The notes under the pieces: generated by a model
Told to the model about the DNA's origin: nothing
Seen by the model: the letters and a program-made list of their open reading frames with translations, nothing else
The model's database searches: none
Position numbers and translations under genes: made by a program
Shown: positions 6,131 to 10,331 of the stretch, one piece after another
How the letters are laid out: every line of letters starts with the position of its first letter
How positions within the stretch are numbered: the stretch's first letter is position 1
Assembly: GCA_012514965.1 (NCBI GenBank)
Contig: JAAYZH010000320.1
Span: 1 to 10,331, forward strand
DNA: 10,331 nt
DNA from: Clostridiaceae bacterium
GTDB lineage: Bacteria > Bacillota > Clostridia > Saccharofermentanales > Fastidiosipilaceae
Direction: 5' to 3'

Positions 6131-6799
6131 ATGGGTCAAAAAGTTAATCCACACGGTTTTCGCGTCGGCGTCATCAAAGACTGGAGCACCAAATGGTATG
6201 CTGAAAAAAAGAACTTCAGCAATTACCTGGTAGAAGATAAGCACATCCGTGACTATGTCAAAAAAGAGTGTTTCGCAGCCGGTGTTTCACATATCGACAT
6301 TTAGCGCAAGGGTGATGACAAGACTACCGTTTCAATCATTACAGGCAAACCCGGTATTATTATCGGTCGTCAGGGCGCAGGTATTGATGAGCTGAAGAAG
6401 AAGCTTCGCAAAGAATTCAACCGCGAGTTTTTCATCAATGTCATTGAAGCCGGTAATCCTGACACCGTTGCACAACTCGTTGCCGAAAACATCGCTTCAC
6501 AGCTCGAGCGTCGTATTTCTTTCCGTCGCGCTATGAAGCAGAGCATCAGCCGCGCAATGAAGGCTGGTGTCAAGGGCATCAAGTGCCAGGTCAGCGGTCG
6601 TCTCGGCGGCGCTGAAATCGCGCGTGTTGAGCACTATCATGAAGGCACGATCCCGTTGCAGACTCTCCGTGCTGACATCGATTATGGCTTTTCAGAAGCT
6701 AAGACCACCTATGGACGTTTGGGCTGCAAGGTCTGGATCTACAGAGGCGAGGTTTTGCGCCAGAGCCGCCAAAGAAGAGAAGAAGGAGGCGTAAATTAA
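6131..6799 (+). CDS. rpsC: 30S ribosomal protein S3 (uS3), frame interrupted by an in-frame TAG at codon 58
   Basis: From ATG 6131 to TAA 6797-6799 the frame encodes a full-length S3 (222 sense positions) except that codon 58 (6302-6304) is TAG. The context is residues 53-60, S-H-I-D-I-[TAG]-R-K, where other S3 proteins read I-E-R (for example RIVIERP in Escherichia coli), so GAG is the expected codon and one G-to-T change explains it. Everything else looks functional: [13 protein letters not shown] at the start, KH-domain loop GRQG (79-82), [18 protein letters not shown] and the [17 protein letters not shown]-terminal motif. No frameshift is seen. After the TAG the first in-frame ATG, GTG or TTG is ATG 6533, beyond the KH domain, so restart cannot rescue it. 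S3 binds mRNA at the entry channel, has helicase activity with S4 and S5, and is essential in most bacteria. The Shine-Dalgarno is a G-rich stretch overlapping the rplV stop. Sequencing error, a rare allele or amber suppression are all possible. Confidence 0.93.
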
Positions 6800-7230
6800 T
6801 GCTGCTCCCTAAAAGAGTTAAATACAGAAGAGTGCACAGAGGCCGCATGAAGGGTAAGGCTACCCGCGGTAACACTGTCACCTACGGTGAGTTTGGAATT
6901 GTAGCCACCGAGCCTTGTTGGATCAAGAGCAATCAGATCGAATCTGCTCGTATCGCCATCAACCGTCACCTGCGCCGCGGCGGCAAAGTCTGGATCAAGA
7001 TTTTCCCCGACAAACCGGTCACGCAGAAACCCGCCGAAACCCGCATGGGCTCCGGCAAAGGTTCACCGGAGTTTTGGGTAGCAGTAGTCAAGCCAGGCCG
7101 CGTTCTCTTCGAAGTCGCCGGTGTACCTGAAGCAGAAGCAAGAGAAGCACTGCGTCTCGCCGGTCACAAGCTGCCCTGCAAGACGAAGATTATAGCAAAA
7201 GTAAAGGAGGAGACCGCAAATGAAGCCTAA
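6799..7230 (+). CDS. rplP: 50S ribosomal protein L16 (uL16)
   Basis: 143 residues, within the family range. [19 protein letters not shown] at the start and [19 protein letters not shown] (77-95) are the L16 signatures. The latter loop contacts A-site tRNA and the peptidyl transferase region. L16 is a late-assembling protein that organises 23S helices around the A site. Its ATG overlaps the rpsC stop by one base (TAATG), with AAGGAGG inside the end of rpsC, so its translation is expected to be coupled to rpsC. A true nonsense codon in rpsC should therefore be polar on L16. Confidence 0.98.
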   Translation: MLLPKRVKYRRVHRGRMKGKATRGNTVTYGEFGIVATEPCWIKSNQIESARIAINRHLRRGGKVWIKIFPDKPVTQKPAETRMGSGKGSPEFWVAVVKPGRVLFEVAGVPEAEAREALRLAGHKLPCKTKIIAKVKEETANEA

Positions 7231-7426
7231 TGATCTGCGCGACAAAAGCAATGAAGATCTGACCCAGGAGCTGGTCTCTCTGAAAGAAGAACTCTTCAAA
7301 TTACGTTTTCAGCATGCTACACGCCGCTTAGAGAATCCTCTGCAGCTGCGTATCGTGCGCCGCGAAATCGCCAGAGTAAAGACGATTATCCGCGAGCGTG
7401 AGATTCAAGCTGAGAAAAAGGCATAA
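7220..7426 (+). CDS. rpmC: 50S ribosomal protein L29 (uL29)
   Basis: 68 residues forming the usual two-helix hairpin: [26 protein letters not shown], then [27 protein letters not shown], the family's [12 protein letters not shown] ending, plus a short charged tail. L29 sits next to L23 at the exit tunnel rim. Its start lies inside rplP (11-nt overlap in another frame). AAGGAGG (7204-7210) is 9 nt upstream, so it probably has its own initiation as well as coupling. Confidence 0.97.
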   Translation: MKPNDLRDKSNEDLTQELVSLKEELFKLRFQHATRRLENPLQLRIVRREIARVKTIIREREIQAEKKA

Positions 7427-7441
7427 GGGAGGAAGCGAGAC

Positions 7442-7702
7442 ATGACAGAAGAGAGAAATCTCCGCAAGACAAAAGTTGGCGAAGTTGTCTCCAACAAAAT
7501 GGACAAGACCATTGTTGTCGCGGTTGTGGAGCCGATAAAGCATCCTCTTTACAAAAAGTATGTGAAGAAGACCTTTAAACTGAAAGCTCATGACGAGAAC
7601 AACGAATGCAACATCGGCGACCGCGTGCGTGTAATGGAAACCCGCCCGCTGAGCAAAGACAAGCATTGGCGCCTCGTTGAAGTTGTTGAAAAGGCCAAGT
7701 AA
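7442..7702 (+). CDS. rpsQ: 30S ribosomal protein S17 (uS17)
   Basis: 86 residues, normal length. The OB-fold protein shows [37 protein letters not shown] and the signature [20 protein letters not shown] (59-78). S17 binds 16S rRNA early in assembly, in the 5' domain of the body. AAGGGAGGAAG precedes ATG 7442. The gap after rpmC is 15 nt. Confidence 0.98.
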   Translation: MTEERNLRKTKVGEVVSNKMDKTIVVAVVEPIKHPLYKKYVKKTFKLKAHDENNECNIGDRVRVMETRPLSKDKHWRLVEVVEKAK

Positions 7703-7725
7703 GGCAAGCAGAAAGGAGAGAACCG

Positions 7726-8094
7726 ATGATACAAGTAGAATCCGTACTTCAATCTGCAGACAACACAGGAGCCCGTTCTCTGAAGTGCATTAAAGTGTTG
7801 GGCGGGTCCCAGCGCAAAGTCGCAAATATCGGAGACGTCATTGTCTGTGCCGTACACGAGGCATCCCCTGGTGGTATGGTCAAAAAAGGTGAAGTCTGCA
7901 AAGCTGTGATCGTTCGCAGCAAAACCGGTGTCCGTCGCAATGACGGTTCCTATATCAAATTTGACGAAAACGCCTGCGTCATTATTCGTGACGACAAAAA
8001 TCCGCGCGGCACGCGCATCTTTGGACCAATCGCCAGAGAATTGCGTGAGAAGGGGTACATGCGTATTCTTTCCCTGGCCCCGGAAGTTCTGTAA
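7726..8094 (+). CDS. rplN: 50S ribosomal protein L14 (uL14)
   Basis: 122 residues, the invariant family length. [19 protein letters not shown], then the [23 protein letters not shown] strand pair, [18 protein letters not shown] and the ending [24 protein letters not shown] identify it. L14 forms part of intersubunit bridges on the large subunit and is the docking surface of the silencing factor RsfS in other bacteria. This gene opens what is the spc operon in Escherichia coli; here no promoter or terminator separates it from rpsQ (23-nt gap with AAAGGAG). Confidence 0.98.
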   Translation: MIQVESVLQSADNTGARSLKCIKVLGGSQRKVANIGDVIVCAVHEASPGGMVKKGEVCKAVIVRSKTGVRRNDGSYIKFDENACVIIRDDKNPRGTRIFGPIARELREKGYMRILSLAPEVL

Positions 8095-8106
8095 GGAGGA
8101 GGCATC

Positions 8107-8448
8107 ATGGCAAAAGTACATGTAAAAAAAGACGATATGGTATATGTCCTCTCCGGTAAGGACAGGGCGAAAACCGGTAAGGTTCTGGATGTGAATCCCA
8201 AGACCGGCCGCGTGATCGTCGAGGGTGTCAACATTGTCACCAAGCACCAGAAACCGAAGCGCATGGGCGAGGCCGGCGGCATCATTGAAGAAGAAGCGGC
8301 AATTGACGCTTCCAACGTAATGCTGATTGACCCCGAAACCGGCGTTCCGACAAAGACCGGCGTCAAGTTCAACGCGGCAGGCGAGCGCGTGCGTTATGCC
8401 AAAGCCAGCGGTACAGAACTCGGCGTGATCGGCAAGAGCAGCAAGTGA
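8107..8448 (+). CDS. rplX: 50S ribosomal protein L24 (uL24)
   Basis: 113 residues, slightly longer than the common 101-105. The KOW domain is at the start: MVYVLSGKDRAKTGKVLDVNPKTGRVIVEGVNIVTKH (12-48). The C-terminal half, VMLIDPETGVPTKTGVKF, carries no CXXC pair, so this is the zinc-free version. L24 initiates large-subunit assembly and lies by the exit tunnel opening. AAGGAGGAGG (8093-8102) overlaps the rplN stop. The stop codon is TGA. Confidence 0.97.
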   Translation: MAKVHVKKDDMVYVLSGKDRAKTGKVLDVNPKTGRVIVEGVNIVTKHQKPKRMGEAGGIIEEEAAIDASNVMLIDPETGVPTKTGVKFNAAGERVRYAKASGTELGVIGKSSK

Positions 8449-8459
8449 GGTAGGGATAA

Positions 8460-8996
8460 ATGTCAAGACTGAAAGACAAATACATTAATGAAATTGCCCC
8501 TGCTATGCGGGAGAAATTCAAATATGATTCCGTCATGCAGATCCCGAAGCTTGAGAAAATTGTGCTCAACATGGGTGTCGGTGAACGTGAGAATAACAAA
8601 ACGGTCGAGAATGCAGCCAGAGATCTCGGTGTTATCACTGGTCAGAAAGCTGTCATTACAAAGGCCAAAAAGTCCATCGCGAACTTCAAGCTTCGTGAAG
8701 GCATGGAAATTGGCTGTAAGGTCACTCTCCGCGGCGCAAAGATGTACGAGTTCCTGGATCGCTTAATCAGCATTTCCATTCCTCGCGTACGTGACTTCCG
8801 TGGTCTGTCACCCAATTCTTTTGACGGTCGCGGCAACTATGCCACCGGCATGAGAGAACAGCTGATTTTCCCGGAAATCGACTATGACAAGATTGACAAA
8901 ATCCGCGGTCTCGATATCGCTATCGTCACTACCGCAGAAACCGACGAAGAAGCTCGCGAGCTTCTCACGCTCTTCGGCATGCCGTTTGCGAAGTAA
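8460..8996 (+). CDS. rplE: 50S ribosomal protein L5 (uL5)
   Basis: 178 residues, standard. [18 protein letters not shown], the signature [15 protein letters not shown] (28-42), [24 protein letters not shown] and the C-terminal [33 protein letters not shown] are all present. L5 binds 5S rRNA with L18 in the central protuberance and contacts P-site tRNA. In Escherichia coli the S8 repressor binds the spc mRNA at the start of this gene; I see no clear S8-type helix in the 11-nt gap here. Confidence 0.98.
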   Translation: MSRLKDKYINEIAPAMREKFKYDSVMQIPKLEKIVLNMGVGERENNKTVENAARDLGVITGQKAVITKAKKSIANFKLREGMEIGCKVTLRGAKMYEFLDRLISISIPRVRDFRGLSPNSFDGRGNYATGMREQLIFPEIDYDKIDKIRGLDIAIVTTAETDEEARELLTLFGMPFAK

Positions 8997-9010
8997 GGGG
9001 GATAGACGAA

Positions 9011-9196
9011 ATGGCCAAAACATCTCTAGTTATCAAGGCACAGCGTACGCCCAAGTACGCAACCAGACAGCATAACCGCTGCAAGCTCTGCGGACGTCCG
9101 CATTCTTATATGCGTAAATATGGTATCTGCCGTATCTGCTTCCGTGAACTTGCCTACAAGGGCCAAATTCCCGGTGTGCGTAAGGCGAGCTGGTAA
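9011..9196 (+). CDS. rpsZ: 30S ribosomal protein S14, zinc-binding type Z (uS14)
   Basis: 61 residues, the short S14 form. Four cysteines, CKLC (24-27) and CRIC (40-43), make the zinc ribbon around HSYMRKYG, and the tail reads [18 protein letters not shown]. The zinc-containing form is the main S14 of most Bacillota; in Bacillus subtilis a zinc-free paralogue replaces it under zinc limitation. No such paralogue is in this window. S14 packs against S3 and S10 in the head. Gene position between rplE and rpsH is canonical. Confidence 0.98.
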   Translation: MAKTSLVIKAQRTPKYATRQHNRCKLCGRPHSYMRKYGICRICFRELAYKGQIPGVRKASW

Positions 9197-9211
9197 GGCA
9201 GGAGGAGAACT

Positions 9212-9607
9212 ATGAATATCACTGATAAAATCGCCGATATGCTGACCCGCATCCGCAACGCAGCCGCCGCCAACCATCCTACGGTTGACATCCCGGCTTC
9301 GAAGCTCAAAATCAACATTGCTCAGATTCTCGTAAATGAGGGTTATATCAAGAGCTTTGAGACGGTAAAGGGCGAAGTGGAAGATCAGATCCGCGTTACT
9401 TTGAAGTATGTGGGCCGTCAGCCCGCTATTACCGGTATCAAGCGTATTTCCAAACCCGGCCTGCGCATTTACAGCAACGCAGCCGACATGCCTAAAGTTC
9501 TGGACGGCCTTGGCATTGCCATCGTCTCGACTTCAAACGGCATTATGACCGACAAAACCGCTCGTCAACAAAAAGTTGGCGGTGAAGTGCTGGCTTACGT
9601 TTGGTAA
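9212..9607 (+). CDS. rpsH: 30S ribosomal protein S8 (uS8)
   Basis: 131 residues, normal length. [17 protein letters not shown] at the start and the signature region [16 protein letters not shown] (101-116), then [12 protein letters not shown], define it. S8 binds helix 21 of 16S rRNA early in assembly and is the autogenous repressor of the spc operon in Escherichia coli. GGAGGAG (9201-9207) precedes the start. A hairpin follows the gene in a long gap before rplF. Confidence 0.98.
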   Translation: MNITDKIADMLTRIRNAAAANHPTVDIPASKLKINIAQILVNEGYIKSFETVKGEVEDQIRVTLKYVGRQPAITGIKRISKPGLRIYSNAADMPKVLDGLGIAIVSTSNGIMTDKTARQQKVGGEVLAYVW

Positions 9608-9630
9608 GATCATAAGAGCACTCTGAAAGG

Positions 9631-9650
9631 AATGTCTGAAAGCAGACGTT
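9631..9650 (+). promoter_or_regulatory. hairpin between rpsH and rplF
   Basis: AATGTCTG (9631-9638) pairs with CAGACGTT (9643-9650), 8 bp with one U-G, around the loop AAAG. It has no T-run, so it is not a standard terminator. It lies in a 71-nt gap; the 8-mer TCTGAAAG occurs twice there (9622-9629 and 9635-9642). A processing or translational control site is possible. The function is unknown. Confidence 0.45.
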
Positions 9651-9678
9651 CGCAATCTTAAGAGCAGGAGGAATAGAA

Positions 9679-10224
9679 ATGTCAAGAATTGGCAAAAAGC
9701 CGATTACAATACCGGCCGGTGTGACCGTCAAGGTCGAAAACGGACTGGTTAGCGTATCGAACGGCAAAGAAGAACTGTCCCAGGAGATCAGTCCCTTGAT
9801 CGATGTCAAAATCGAGGATGGTGTGATTGAGCTCGTGCGCAGCAATGAAGAGAAAGAAACCAAATCACTGCACGGTCTGTATCGCGCGTTGATCAACAAC
9901 ATGGTTCAAGGTTTGACAACCGGCTTCACCAAAAACCTCGAAGTGAACGGCATCGGTTATCGTGCAGCTATGCAGGGTAAAAAGCTTGTAATGAGCCTTG
10001 GTTATTCTCACCCCATTGAACTCGAAATTCCAGAAGGCATCACTGTTGAAGTGCCTGCCAATAACAAAATCACGGTCAAAGGCGCAGACAAGCAGATGGT
10101 CGGCGAGATCGCTGCGAAGATCCGCGCATTCCGTGTACCGGATGCCTATCATGGCAAGGGAATTAAGTATGATACTGAAGTCCTGCGCCTCAAAGAAGGC
10201 AAGACCGGCGCTAAAGCGAAGTAA
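9679..10224 (+). CDS. rplF: 50S ribosomal protein L6 (uL6)
   Basis: 181 residues in two similar domains. MSRIGKKPITIPAGVTV opens the first. HGLYRALINNMVQGLTTGFTKNLEVNGIGYRA links to the second, and the C-terminal signature RVPDAYHGKGIKYDTEVLRLKEGKTG is close to the usual PEPYKGKGI form. L6 lies near the sarcin-ricin loop, where translational GTPases bind. AGGAGG (9666-9671) is 7 nt before the ATG. Confidence 0.98.
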   Translation: MSRIGKKPITIPAGVTVKVENGLVSVSNGKEELSQEISPLIDVKIEDGVIELVRSNEEKETKSLHGLYRALINNMVQGLTTGFTKNLEVNGIGYRAAMQGKKLVMSLGYSHPIELEIPEGITVEVPANNKITVKGADKQMVGEIAAKIRAFRVPDAYHGKGIKYDTEVLRLKEGKTGAKAK

Positions 10225-10241
10225 AGGAGGGTGGTTTTAAT

Positions 10242-10331
10242 ATGATTAAGAAAGTCAGCAGAAGTGTTATCCGCAAGCGTAAACATGCCCGCGTGCGTAA
10301 AAAGATCAGCGGAACCGCGGTAAAACCCCGT
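10242..10331 (+). CDS. rplR: 50S ribosomal protein L18 (uL18), N-terminal part only
   Basis: The first 30 codons run into the right edge. MIKKVSRSVIRKRKHARVRK followed by KISGTAVKPR is the basic N-terminal arm typical of L18, which binds 5S rRNA. AAAGGAGGG (10223-10231), overlapping the rplF stop, gives the ribosome binding site. rpsE, rpmD and rplO would be expected next. Confidence 0.95.
   Translation, partial: MIKKVSRSVIRKRKHARVRKKISGTAVKPR

Noticed and set aside
6302..6304. Selenocysteine-type recoding at the rpsC stop
   Set aside because: Selenocysteine uses UGA, not UAG, and the aligned residue is glutamate, not cysteine.
6131..6799. rpsC as two genes, a 57-residue peptide plus a restarted S3 C-terminal protein
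   Set aside because: No ATG, GTG or TTG in frame lies between the TAG and 6533, so a restart would lose the KH domain, and the first part has no independent fold.
6533..6799. Separate 88-codon gene inside rpsC
   Set aside because: It is the S3 C-terminal domain in the same frame, opened only because of the amber codon.
7588..8466. 292-codon open frame on the minus strand across rpsQ, rplN and rplX
   Set aside because: Antisense shadow over three conserved genes and the gaps between them; no recognisable protein motif.
1..10331. CRISPR arrays, insertion sequences, tRNA or rRNA genes, prophage signals
   Set aside because: No repeated units with spacers, no terminal inverted repeats with a transposase, and no RNA-gene sequences seen on either strand.

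Overview
This is a chromosomal window from a Gram-positive bacterium, most likely a Clostridia-class member of the Bacillota. Three things suggest this. The S10 and spc ribosomal-protein clusters run together without a break. S14 is the short four-cysteine zinc form. Nearly every gene has a strong AGGAGG-type ribosome binding site. Base composition is moderate, a little above half G+C by eye. An Oscillospirales-like lineage is my best guess from the flavour of L22, L23 and L29, but I cannot fix genus or family by eye. All genes are on the + strand.

Region 1 (1-2160) is an upstream three-gene group: the C-terminal end of an S41 carboxyl-terminal processing protease, a class I SAM-dependent methyltransferase overlapping it by ATGA, and the redox-regulated chaperone Hsp33 (hslO). 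It closes with an intrinsic terminator at 2134-2157.

Region 2 (2158-2448) has no gene. It begins with a candidate sigma-A promoter (-35 at 2161, -10 at 2184) with dyad symmetry in and just after it. About 250 nt of hairpin-rich sequence follow, looking like a ribosomal-protein mRNA leader. A second candidate promoter lies inside it.

Region 3 (2449-10331) is the ribosomal-protein operon in canonical order: rpsJ, rplC, rplD, rplW, rplB, rpsS, rplV, rpsC, rplP, rpmC, rpsQ, rplN, rplX, rplE, rpsZ (type Z rpsN), rpsH, rplF and the first 30 codons of rplR. Genes are packed with 0-71 nt gaps or small overlaps (rplD/rplW, rpsC/rplP, rplP/rpmC), which points to one transcript with translational coupling. 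Only two gaps are long, rpsJ-rplC and rpsH-rplF (71 nt each), and both hold hairpins without U-tracts.

The one real anomaly is in rpsC. The ribosomal protein S3 frame is complete and well conserved from 6131 to 6799, but codon 58, normally a conserved glutamate, is an amber stop (TAG, 6302-6304). No usable in-frame restart lies before the KH domain. Because S3 is essential, the likely explanations are a single-base sequencing or assembly error or a strain variant, or, less likely but more interesting, efficient amber suppression. Other points are a roughly 50-residue N-terminal extension of L22 starting at a TTG codon, and the structured leader upstream of rpsJ. I see no mobile element, CRISPR array, tRNA or rRNA, and no clearly new multi-gene system: apart from the amber codon and the regulatory RNA candidates this is a housekeeping locus.
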